Part shown: positions 1 to 5,478 of the stretch, piece after piece | Position numbering within the stretch: the stretch's first letter is position 1 | How the letters are laid out: the number at the start of each line of letters is the position of its first letter | DNA from: Syntrophomonadaceae bacterium | Lineage (GTDB): Bacteria > Bacillota > Dethiobacteria > DTU022 | Direction of reading: 5' to 3' | Assembly (NCBI GenBank): GCA_003553305.1 | Contig: PWEB01000012.1 | Coordinates: 1 to 7,191 of the forward strand | DNA: 7,191 nucleotides | The notes under the pieces: model-generated | Databases searched by the model: none | Told to the model about the DNA's origin: nothing | The model's input: only the letters and a program-made list of their open reading frames with translations | Program-made: the position numbers and the translations under genes

Positions 1-175
1 CTTCTTGTTCACCGAGTTTGTGATAGATAATACCAAGCTGATGATGTTGATCATCCTCAAACAAAGGGATGTTCATAGCCCCCGGTATCGAAGCTTCCGC
101 GTATTCCTGCGGGGAGCGGACGTCAATATAAAGTAAATCATTACGTTTGACTGCTTCGTGGATATCGATTTCCAA
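1..175 (-). CDS. mnmH: tRNA 2-selenouridine synthase, N-terminal rhodanese domain (partial, runs off left edge)
   Basis: Only the first 58 codons are in the window; the gene continues beyond position 1. The reading shows a rhodanese-like N terminus: YIDVRSPQEY at residues 16-25, then SIPGAMNIPLF at 29-39, followed by a GIIYHKLG segment at 48-55. A start-proximal 'IDVR(S/A)P-E ... P-A-NIPL ... VG-xYK' pattern is typical of MnmH/SelU (YbbB), which replaces the sulfur of 2-thiouridine at the tRNA wobble position with selenium, using selenophosphate. The catalytic Cys and the C-terminal P-loop half are outside the window, so activity cannot be judged. The start is TTG at 175-173; an in-frame TAA lies directly before it, and a GGAAAGGGG ribosome site sits about 11 bases upstream. 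The gene is divergent from the hit operon and has its own strong promoter. If the call is right, the organism probably uses selenium in tRNA. A stand-alone rhodanese is the main alternative. Confidence 0.8.
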   Translation of the reverse strand, partial: MEIDIHEAVKRNDLLYIDVRSPQEYAEASIPGAMNIPLFEDDQHHQLGIIYHKLGEQE

Positions 176-207
176 TTAAAAAGGTTCCCCTTTCCAGCTA
201 TACCTTA

Positions 208-236
208 ATTATAGCTTATCGAGCTGGATGTGTAAA
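208..236 (-). promoter_or_regulatory. Sigma-A type promoter for mnmH
   Basis: On the minus strand, TTTACA (236-231) and TATAAT (213-208) are separated by exactly 17 bases. This is one mismatch from the housekeeping consensus over 12 positions. The predicted transcription start is near 201, giving a leader of about 26 bases that carries the GGAAAGGGG ribosome site before the TTG start at 175. Confidence 0.8.
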
Positions 237-317
237 AAGTTTTCATTTTAAAAAGGTGATAGGAGACTATTTAGCGAATTATATTTACAAGCACAGCATT
301 AGAGACGTTTAACTTGC

Positions 318-346
318 TTCTCATAACAAATGGGCTGTGTTATAAT
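318..346 (+). promoter_or_regulatory. Extended -10 promoter for the hit-rpsU-yqeY unit
   Basis: A perfect TATAAT at 341-346 is preceded by TG one base away (338-339), forming an extended -10 element. The -35 candidate TTCTCA at 318-323, spaced 17 bases, is weak, as is common for extended -10 promoters. The predicted start near 353 would fall almost on the AGGAGGA ribosome site at 354-360, leaving a leader of only about 14 bases. Confidence 0.65.
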
Positions 347-366
347 ACCTTTCAGGAGGAATAATA

Positions 367-729
367 ATGTCTGCTGATTGCATATTTTGCAAGATTATTG
401 ATCGGGAATTGGATGCGGAAATAGTTTATGAAGACGATCATGCCGTAGCTTTTAAAGATATTAATCCAGCTGCTCCCGTCCATATCCTGATAGTTCCGCG
501 TAAGCACATTCCTACCTTGCTCGATTTGGAAAAAGAGGATGAGTCGCTAATTGGCCATTTACATACCGTCGCGAATAAAGTTGCCGGTAATTTAAATTTG
601 GAGAAAAAGGGTTTTCGGGTGGTTATTAATTGCGGCGCGGATGCAGGGCAGATTGTTTTTCATCTTCACCTCCACCTCCTGGGAGGCAGACCTTTGCTGC
701 AAACTATGGCCAAGGGCAGAGGCGTTTAA
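367..729 (+). CDS. hit: HIT-family (histidine triad) nucleotide-binding hydrolase, HINT type
   Basis: This 120-residue protein has the full layout of a HINT-branch histidine triad protein. The N terminus has CIFCKII (residues 5-11), with the C-x-x-C pair that binds zinc in many bacterial members. PVHILIVPRKHI spans residues 37-48. The catalytic triad HLHLHLL is at 99-105 (H99, H101, H103, the last being the expected nucleophile), followed by GGR. HINT proteins are cytoplasmic purine nucleoside phosphoramidate and acyl-adenylate hydrolases; the physiological substrate here is not knowable from sequence. The ATG start is fixed by AGGAGGA at 354-360, six bases upstream. It is the first gene of the rightward cluster and precedes rpsU by 54 bases, an arrangement common in Clostridia. 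Length is normal for the family and nothing looks damaged. Confidence 0.95.
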   Translation: MSADCIFCKIIDRELDAEIVYEDDHAVAFKDINPAAPVHILIVPRKHIPTLLDLEKEDESLIGHLHTVANKVAGNLNLEKKGFRVVINCGADAGQIVFHLHLHLLGGRPLLQTMAKGRGV

Positions 730-783
730 ATTAAATGCAGTAAAGTCCTTAGGCAATGGTTTTAAGGAGAGGGGGGAAGAGTT

Positions 784-957
784 ATGGCAGAAATAAAAAT
801 TGGCAAGAACGAGACCCTGGATAAGGCTTTAAAGAGGTTTAAAAAACAGTGTTCCCGTGCAGGAGTTATATCCGAAGCACGGCGGCGTGAACATTATGAA
901 AAGCCAAGTGTTCGCCGCAAGAAAAAAGCTGATGCTGCCCGGAAAAGGCGTCGCTAA
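784..957 (+). CDS. rpsU: 30S ribosomal protein S21
   Basis: The frame encodes a 57-residue, very basic protein. Residues 8-20 (KNETLDKALKRFK) and the block YEKPSVRRKKK at 38-48 match the S21 family, whose Bacillus members are also about 57 residues and end in an Arg/Lys-rich tail, here ARKRRR. S21 is a small-subunit protein near the anti-Shine-Dalgarno end of 16S rRNA and helps translation initiation. The ATG is preceded by a purine run at 764-779 containing AAGGAG and GGGGGG, so there are two overlapping possible ribosome-binding registers. The gene lies between hit and yqeY in one orientation, consistent with cotranscription. Residue 23 is Cys; most of the conserved core is intact. Confidence 0.97.
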   Translation: MAEIKIGKNETLDKALKRFKKQCSRAGVISEARRREHYEKPSVRRKKKADAARKRRR

Positions 958-984
958 GCTAACTAAACTGGGGGTGCACTGTTT

Positions 985-1437
985 ATGATTGAAAAATCTC
1001 TGGCAGATAAGCTTTTTGAAGATCAGAAGGAAGCATCAAAAGCTAAAGACCGATTTCGATTGACAGTGATTCGGATGCTTCGGGCTGAACTGCAAAACGG
1101 TGCGATTGCTAAAAGTGCTCCTCTTGATCCCGAAGAAGAATTAGCGATATTAACCCGGGAAGTAAAAAAACGACAGGAATCACTAAGCGATTATGAAAGA
1201 GCTAACCGGCAGGAGCAGCTTGATGATCTGAACCGGGAAATAGAAATACTAAAAACATATCTACCTGAACAGCTCTCAGCCCAGGAACTGGAAAAGATGG
1301 TTCGTGATGCGATTGCTGAGAGCGGTGCAGAATCTAAGCGGGAGATGGGAAAAGTGATGAGTCAGCTTATGCCCCGGGTTAAAGGAAAGGCTGACGGTGG
1401 TATAGTTCGGCGTATGGTTGAAGACATGCTGCAATAA
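985..1437 (+). CDS. yqeY: YqeY/GatB-like protein
   Basis: This is a 150-residue, largely helical and charged protein of the normal YqeY length. Recognisable family stretches are RLTVIRMLRAELQN (residues 25-38), then EEELAILTREVKKRQES near 50-66, LKTYLPEQLS near 88-97, and the C-terminal MGKVMSQLMPRVKGKADGG segment near 121-139. The C-terminal half resembles the tail domain of GatB, the Asp/Glu-tRNA amidotransferase subunit, which suggests tRNA contact, but the cellular role of YqeY is not well established. The ATG at 985 has GGGGGTG eight bases upstream, close to GGAGGTG. The gap to rpsU is 27 bases and the gene ends directly in a hairpin terminator, so it is probably the last gene of the hit-rpsU-yqeY unit. 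Confidence 0.93.
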   Translation: MIEKSLADKLFEDQKEASKAKDRFRLTVIRMLRAELQNGAIAKSAPLDPEEELAILTREVKKRQESLSDYERANRQEQLDDLNREIEILKTYLPEQLSAQELEKMVRDAIAESGAESKREMGKVMSQLMPRVKGKADGGIVRRMVEDMLQ

Positions 1438-1464
1438 AGCCCAGCTTTTTAAAGCTGGGCTTTT
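1436..1464 (+). terminator. Hairpin terminator after yqeY
   Basis: A near-perfect stem, AGCCCAGCTT (1438-1447) with AAGCTGGGCT (1452-1461), encloses a TTTA loop and runs into TTTT (1461-1464). The left arm begins on the last bases of the yqeY stop codon. The U-tract is short, so termination may be partial, and nfeD begins only 18 bases later. Confidence 0.8.
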
Positions 1465-1482
1465 GTTAAAGGGAGGAAACAA

Positions 1483-2811
1483 GTGTCGAGAATAATCAGG
1501 GTCACATTTTGGATAACCTGCTTGCTGATTGGATTAATGATCTTAATGCCTTTAGTCAGTGGGAACACTGGTAATGAATCAGTTGCGGTTATCGAAATTA
1601 CTGATACGATTGATCCGGGAACTAAAAGTTATGTTAGTTATGCTTTTCAGGAAGCGGAGACTATGGGTGCTGCCGCGGTAATCATGGAGTTTGATACTCC
1701 CGGTGGCTTTGTTGATGCTGCCCAGGCAATCAAGAAGGCCATGGATAATTACAATGGATCAATCTATGCTTTTGTGGATTCCAATGCTATTTCAGCCGGT
1801 GCTTACCTGTCTTTGGCTGCAGATGAAATATACATGGTTCCGGGTAGTACGCTCGGGGCCGCTGAACTAAGTATTCTTGGTGTTGGTGAAGTTGATGAAA
1901 AAGCTATTGATGTCTGGGATAAAGAAATGGTAGGTTTGGCTGAAAGACGGGATCGGGATCCGGAGATTGCTTCGGCCATGGTTCGCCGCGAAAAAGCTAT
2001 TGACGGTTTGGTTGAAGCCGGAGTCTTGCTTACCCTGACCGCGAATGAAGCCCTGGAAGCTGGTTACAGTGAAGGAACTGTGGACAATTTGACCGATCTT
2101 CTTGAGGAAGTTGGTTTATCGGATGCTGCACTGCACCCTGTAGAACCCCGCTTGACAGATACACTGGTTAGTTTTACTACAAATCCGGTAGTGGGCACTA
2201 TCCTGTTGATGATTGGTCTCGGGGGCTTGGCACTTGAGGTTATTTCTGCTGGTTTTGGGGCAGCCGGTGTATTGAGCCTGGCCGCTTTTGCGCTCTATTT
2301 TGGTGGTAATATCGCTGGTGGGATGGCTGAATACTGGGTTTTACTTTTATTTGCACTTGGCATTGGTTTGATGTTAGTTGAAGCGGTTATGCCGGGTCTT
2401 GGTGTGTTTGGTATTGCAGGATTAATCTCCACTACAGTTTCCATTGTGCTTGCAGCTGTATCAGTTCAGACCGGCATGGTTATGCTCCTGATTTCAATAG
2501 TTTTAGCGGGTTTTTTTTCTGTATTGGCTTTTCGCTTTTTCGCCCGCCGCGGTGCATTGCGCCATATAATACTTTCAGAAGAAGAAACTGCAGATTTAGG
2601 TTATGTGGCTCCACGTGATCAAAAAGATCTGGCCGGCAAGGTAGGGGTTGCAGCGACCTCTTTACGTCCATCCGGGGCAGCTGCTATTGACGGGCGCCGC
2701 ATTGATGTGGTCAGCGAAGGTTCTTTTATTAATGAAGGGGATTCGATCATCGTGGACAGGGTTGAAGGCGTAAGGGTGATTGTGCGTCGTTTGGATCAAA
2801 GCAGACAGTAG
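1483..2811 (+). CDS. nfeD: NfeD-type membrane-bound ClpP-class serine protease (YqeZ-like)
   Basis: This 442-residue protein is a full-length long-form NfeD. A signal/anchor segment lies at about residues 4-27. It is followed by an extracytoplasmic ClpP-class protease domain with FDTPGG (70-75) and ISAGAY (103-108). By alignment with family members, S104 is the likely nucleophile and K140 (in DEKAID) the likely general base. After it come about four or five membrane helices (roughly 231-352) and a C-terminal OB-fold NfeD domain (about 380-437, including GRRIDVVSEG and INEGD). NfeD proteins work with flotillin/stomatin partners in membrane microdomains; in the archaeal homologue the protease cuts a stomatin C terminus. 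The start is GTG, set by GGGAGGA at 1471-1477, five bases upstream. Its stop is embedded in a terminator, with floA 69 bases downstream. Target substrate unknown. Confidence 0.94.
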   Translation: MSRIIRVTFWITCLLIGLMILMPLVSGNTGNESVAVIEITDTIDPGTKSYVSYAFQEAETMGAAAVIMEFDTPGGFVDAAQAIKKAMDNYNGSIYAFVDSNAISAGAYLSLAADEIYMVPGSTLGAAELSILGVGEVDEKAIDVWDKEMVGLAERRDRDPEIASAMVRREKAIDGLVEAGVLLTLTANEALEAGYSEGTVDNLTDLLEEVGLSDAALHPVEPRLTDTLVSFTTNPVVGTILLMIGLGGLALEVISAGFGAAGVLSLAAFALYFGGNIAGGMAEYWVLLLFALGIGLMLVEAVMPGLGVFGIAGLISTTVSIVLAAVSVQTGMVMLLISIVLAGFFSVLAFRFFARRGALRHIILSEEETADLGYVAPRDQKDLAGKVGVAATSLRPSGAAAIDGRRIDVVSEGSFINEGDSIIVDRVEGVRVIVRRLDQSRQ

Positions 2812-2847
2812 ATCCACTGGAAAACCAGAGGCTGTCTGTTTTTTTTT
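2802..2847 (+). terminator. Strong intrinsic terminator overlapping the end of nfeD
   Basis: The outer stem CAGACAG (2802-2808) pairs perfectly with CTGTCTG (2832-2838). An inner stem CTGG/CCAG (2817-2820/2825-2828), plus CC/GG, closes on an AAAA tetraloop, with a five-base bulge on the left arm. Nine T residues follow (2839-2847). The left arm includes the last nfeD codons, and the nfeD stop TAG (2809-2811) lies in the bulge. Translation of nfeD to its stop would compete with folding of the left arm. Confidence 0.88.
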
Positions 2848-2867
2848 AATGGAATCAGATAATAAAT

Positions 2868-2873
2868 GGAGGG
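2868..2873 (+). promoter_or_regulatory. Ribosome binding site that fixes the floA start at 2881
   Basis: GGAGGG at 2868-2873 is seven bases before ATG 2881. An upstream in-frame ATG at 2866 overlaps this site and has no ribosome site of its own, so the longer reading is unlikely. Confidence 0.85.
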
Positions 2874-2880
2874 TTTACTT

Positions 2881-3885
2881 ATGGTTATTGAAGGAATAAT
2901 TCCACTGTTGGCGCTTATTGTAGTTGCTGTTATATTTATTGCAGTTGTTTTTAGTTTTATTCCCATTGGTCTGTGGATTTCCGCACTGGCCGCAAGAGTT
3001 AATGTTGGTATTTTTGCTTTGATTGGTATGCGTTTACGACGTGTTATTCCGGTTAAAATAGTCGCTCCGCTTATTAAAGCGACCAAGGCCGGGCTCGATT
3101 TAAGTGTTAACAAATTAGAGGGACATTTTCTGGCCGGAGGTAATGTTGACCGGGTGGTAAATGCATTGATTGCTGCTCAGCGTGCAGAAATTCCACTTTT
3201 GTTTGAAAGGGCTGCGGCCATTGATTTAGCTGGACGCGATGTTCTGCAGGCAGTGCAAATGAGTGTTAATCCCAAGGTAATCGAAACTCCGGTGGTAGCA
3301 GCGGTAGCCAAGGATGGGATTGAAGTAAAAGCCCGGGCTAAAGTTACCGTGAGAGCGAATATCGATCGCCTGGTCGGGGGTGCAGGTGAAGAAACTATTA
3401 TAGCAAGGGTTGGCGAAGGGATTGTAACCACCATCGGTTCTTCAGATAACCACAAAGTAGTTTTGGAGAATCCGGACAGGATATCTAATACAGTTTTGAA
3501 TAAAGGCCTTGATTCAGGAACGGCTTACGAAATATTATCAATCGATGTTGCCGATGTTGATGTTGGTAAAAACATTGGTGCTCAGCTGCAAACTGACCAG
3601 GCTGAAGCAGATAAGCGGATTGCCCAGGCTAAAGCCGAAGAACGGCGCGCCATGGCAGTAGCTAAGGAACAGGAAATGGTTGCTTCGGTTCAGGAGATGA
3701 GAGCTAAAGTAACTGAAGCTGAAGCTGAAGTGCCGCGGGCAATATCCCAGGCTTTACGTGAAGGTAATCTTGGAGCAATGGACTATTATCAGCTTAAAAA
3801 CGTAATGGCCGATACAGATATGCGTGAGAGCATCAGTAAGGTAGGGCAGGAAGATCAACACGAAGAAGATGACGAGAATCTCTAA
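2881..3885 (+). CDS. floA: Flotillin-like protein FloA
   Basis: The product is 334 residues from the chosen start, close to the about 330 residues of Bacillus FloA (YqfA). An N-terminal hydrophobic hairpin (about residues 4-45, with a charged segment following) anchors it to the membrane. A PHB/SPFH-like domain spans roughly 60-230, with family blocks around AGGNVDRVVNALIAAQ and KVTVRANIDRLVGGAGEET. An Ala/Glu-rich coiled-coil flotillin region follows (about 235-290, with repeated EA/AEA steps). The tail is very acidic, ending EEDDENL. FloA scaffolds functional membrane microdomains and is the usual genomic partner of NfeD. The start at 2881 is set by GGAGGG; an upstream in-frame ATG at 2866 is rejected. 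A strong terminator lies between nfeD and floA, so expression of floA depends on read-through or on an unseen promoter. The next gene follows after 17 bases. Confidence 0.95.
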   Translation: MVIEGIIPLLALIVVAVIFIAVVFSFIPIGLWISALAARVNVGIFALIGMRLRRVIPVKIVAPLIKATKAGLDLSVNKLEGHFLAGGNVDRVVNALIAAQRAEIPLLFERAAAIDLAGRDVLQAVQMSVNPKVIETPVVAAVAKDGIEVKARAKVTVRANIDRLVGGAGEETIIARVGEGIVTTIGSSDNHKVVLENPDRISNTVLNKGLDSGTAYEILSIDVADVDVGKNIGAQLQTDQAEADKRIAQAKAEERRAMAVAKEQEMVASVQEMRAKVTEAEAEVPRAISQALREGNLGAMDYYQLKNVMADTDMRESISKVGQEDQHEEDDENL

Positions 3886-3902
3886 GTAGGAGGCCCGCTA
3901 TT

Positions 3903-4373
3903 ATGGAAAACATTCTAGTCTTTATAGTGGTTATTGTAATATTTAACCTGCTCAGGCGTATTTTTGGTGCGGGACCGGGTAGGAGAGAAAAGCAACCATC
4001 CAGGCAGAATCAGACCATAAGTTCCAGGGATACTGTTCCGGATAGAAAGATCGAACAAAAAGTTGATGATCCGGTTTATTTTCGTGCTGCACGAAAAAAG
4101 GATACTTTTGTTGATTACACTGATCATGAACATGATGATGATCAGTACAGCTATTATGATCAAAAGGAGCAACCTGACCCTGAACCAAAAGAACTGAGCC
4201 GGCCTGAGACTGTTGCAAGCAGAGGTATGCAGACCAGTGCTGTTTCTTCAAACTTACGGGAGATTCTCTCTCGAAGGGATCCGTTGGTAGCAGCCTTTAT
4301 ATTTCATGAAATAATTGATCCGCCCCCTGCTATGCGTAATAGGCGAAAGACTGGTTTTAACCGGCAACGTTAA
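3903..4373 (+). CDS. Uncharacterised single-pass membrane protein with acidic linker and conserved-looking C-terminal motif
   Basis: I do not recognise a named family. The 156-residue product starts with one hydrophobic helix (about residues 3-17) followed by RR and other positive residues, predicting a short N-out, C-in anchor. The middle (about 25-110) is hydrophilic and low in complexity, including an Asp/His/Tyr-rich stretch at 71-86 (DYTDHEHDDDQYSYYD). The end is more ordered: a helix from about 117, then AFIFHEIIDPPPAMR at 131-145 and a basic tail. That 'AFI-xEI-PP--R' ending resembles short C-terminal tails I associate with hypothetical membrane proteins of Clostridia, but this is from memory and unverified. 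The ATG is supported by AGGAGG (3888-3893), nine bases upstream. It sits 17 bases after floA and 18 before the ureohydrolase, so it is probably cotranscribed with both and could act at the FloA membrane domain; that is inference. Confidence 0.8.
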   Translation: MENILVFIVVIVIFNLLRRIFGAGPGRREKQPSRQNQTISSRDTVPDRKIEQKVDDPVYFRAARKKDTFVDYTDHEHDDDQYSYYDQKEQPDPEPKELSRPETVASRGMQTSAVSSNLREILSRRDPLVAAFIFHEIIDPPPAMRNRRKTGFNRQR

Positions 4374-4391
4374 GATGGGGTGTGCTTATAA

Positions 4392-5288
4392 ATGTCCAAA
4401 AGTAGTTATTGGAGAGGCTTAAAAACCGGGAATCCTGATCATAGCGATGTATTGATTCTTGGAGTGCCTTTTGATGGAGCTGTCAGTAATGCCCGCGGAG
4501 CAGCTGAAGCTCCCGACCGGTTAAGAGAATTGTCTATAAAAACCCCACCTCTTTCAGAACAGGGCCTGGATCTTCGTGAATTAGTAATTTGTGATCAGGG
4601 GAATGTTACTGTCGACCCTGATTGGAATCGTTACTACAATCAGGTTGAACAGCAGGCTGCTGAATTGATGGCCAAAGAAAAATTTTTATTATTCCTTGGT
4701 GGTGATCATTCAGTGACTATTCCACTGGGCAAAGCTTTTGCCGAACACTACTCTTCGGAAACAGTGGGAATGATTCATCTAGATTCCCACTGTGACCTGA
4801 TGGATATCTATGATGGGTACCATTGGTCGCATGCTTGTCCGCAGCGCCGTTTTCTGGAACATGAAAACACTTCGCCTGATAACCTGGTTATATTGGGAAT
4901 AAGAAACTATGAAGCTGAAGAACTTGTTTTTTTAAAGGATAATCCGGCTATAACTGTGATAGGTGCCCGCCAATGTTACTTTCAGGATCATAAGCTCATC
5001 ATGGAACAGATATATAAGGCAATGCGAGGTATCGGAGCAGTCTATCTTTCAATAGATATTGATGTTCTTGATCCGGCTTTTGCTCCTGGAACCGGTACTC
5101 CTGAAGCAGGAGGCCTTTCCACCAGAGAAGTCATTGAAATGACAAGAGAAATCGTAATTAATCTGCCGGTCAAAGCAGTTGATCTTGTTGAAGTAGCGCC
5201 GCCAATTGATCATTCCAATATTACCTCCTGGTCTGCCCTGAAAATCATCTACGAAATATTTTCTGCAATCAAACACCCTGAGCAATAA
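4392..5288 (+). CDS. speB: Agmatinase-family ureohydrolase (arginase/agmatinase superfamily)
   Basis: This 298-residue enzyme is of agmatinase length and has every metal-binding motif of the superfamily. These are GGDHS (residues 103-107, H106), DSHCD (131-135, with D131, H133 and D135 as ligands; the middle position is Ser where Ala is more usual), SHAC (146-149, H147 near the guanidino group) and SIDIDVLDP (220-228, D222 and D224 as ligands). PGTGTPEAGGL (232-242) and VEVAPP (266-271) follow. Members use a Mn2+ pair to release urea from a guanidino compound; agmatine to putrescine is the likeliest reaction, but guanidinobutyrate or other guanidino substrates are possible. The ATG is preceded by GGGGTG (4377-4382), a modest ribosome site. 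No polyamine synthase or arginine decarboxylase gene is adjacent. Its place between floA and phoH is not the usual content of this cluster. Confidence 0.85.
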   Translation: MSKSSYWRGLKTGNPDHSDVLILGVPFDGAVSNARGAAEAPDRLRELSIKTPPLSEQGLDLRELVICDQGNVTVDPDWNRYYNQVEQQAAELMAKEKFLLFLGGDHSVTIPLGKAFAEHYSSETVGMIHLDSHCDLMDIYDGYHWSHACPQRRFLEHENTSPDNLVILGIRNYEAEELVFLKDNPAITVIGARQCYFQDHKLIMEQIYKAMRGIGAVYLSIDIDVLDPAFAPGTGTPEAGGLSTREVIEMTREIVINLPVKAVDLVEVAPPIDHSNITSWSALKIIYEIFSAIKHPEQ

Positions 5289-5351
5289 GTGTTCTTATAT
5301 TTTACAAGCACTCCAGTGGCAGTGGAGATCTAAAGATGTTTTCTGTAAGAA

Positions 5352-5381
5352 TAGTTAAGGAGTATTTATTTTTCTTAACTA
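5352..5381. repeat. Inverted repeat in the gap before phoH
   Basis: TAGTTAAG (5352-5359) and CTTAACTA (5374-5381) are perfect 8-base arms around a 14-base AT-rich spacer. There is no T-run after the right arm, so this is not a normal terminator. It lies just upstream of the candidate phoH promoter and could be an operator or an AT-rich chance palindrome. Confidence 0.4.
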
Positions 5382-5389
5382 CCGAAGTA

Positions 5390-5418
5390 TGGTCACAGAT
5401 GATAAAATAAGGTAGAAT
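5390..5418 (+). promoter_or_regulatory. Candidate promoter for phoH-pgpH
   Basis: TGGTCA (5390-5395) and TAGAAT (5413-5418) are spaced 17 bases. The -10 has one mismatch to consensus and the -35 two. The predicted start near 5425 would leave about 54 bases before the TTG start of phoH. The 190-bp gap ahead of phoH makes a promoter here likely, but other AT-rich hexamers (for example TAAAAT at 5452-5457) are present. Confidence 0.35.
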
Positions 5419-5460
5419 CTTGTGCAGACTAAAATAATTAGCCATTATTCTTAAAATATG

Positions 5461-5467
5461 AAGGAGG
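5461..5467 (+). promoter_or_regulatory. Ribosome binding site supporting the TTG start of phoH
   Basis: AAGGAGG at 5461-5467 is 11 bases before TTG 5479. A TGA stop in the same frame directly precedes that TTG, and the next in-frame ATG (5509) has no comparable site, so TTG is the best start. Confidence 0.75.
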
Positions 5468-5478
5468 ATTGCTGCTGA

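Noticed and set aside
284..313. TTTACA-18-TTTAAC as a second plus-strand promoter for hit
   Set aside because: The -10 is a poor match and the extended -10 at 338-346 is far better placed.
1379..1406. Possible promoter TTAAAG-16-TATAGT with TG extension inside the end of yqeY, for nfeD
   Set aside because: The -35 is poor and the transcript would meet the hairpin terminator at 1436-1464 before nfeD.
2858..2863. GATAAT as a -10 element for floA
   Set aside because: No matching -35 lies 16-18 bases upstream, and the start would fall at or beyond the floA ribosome site.
2866..2880. Upstream in-frame ATG for floA adding five residues
   Set aside because: It overlaps the GGAGGG site that clearly serves ATG 2881, and has no ribosome site of its own.
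2796..3113. Minus-strand open frame opposite the start of floA
   Set aside because: It is antisense to a clear FloA coding region and its composition follows that gene's complement.
5311..5327. CTCCA/TGGAG hairpin as a terminator after the ureohydrolase gene
   Set aside because: Only five pairs and no T-run follows.
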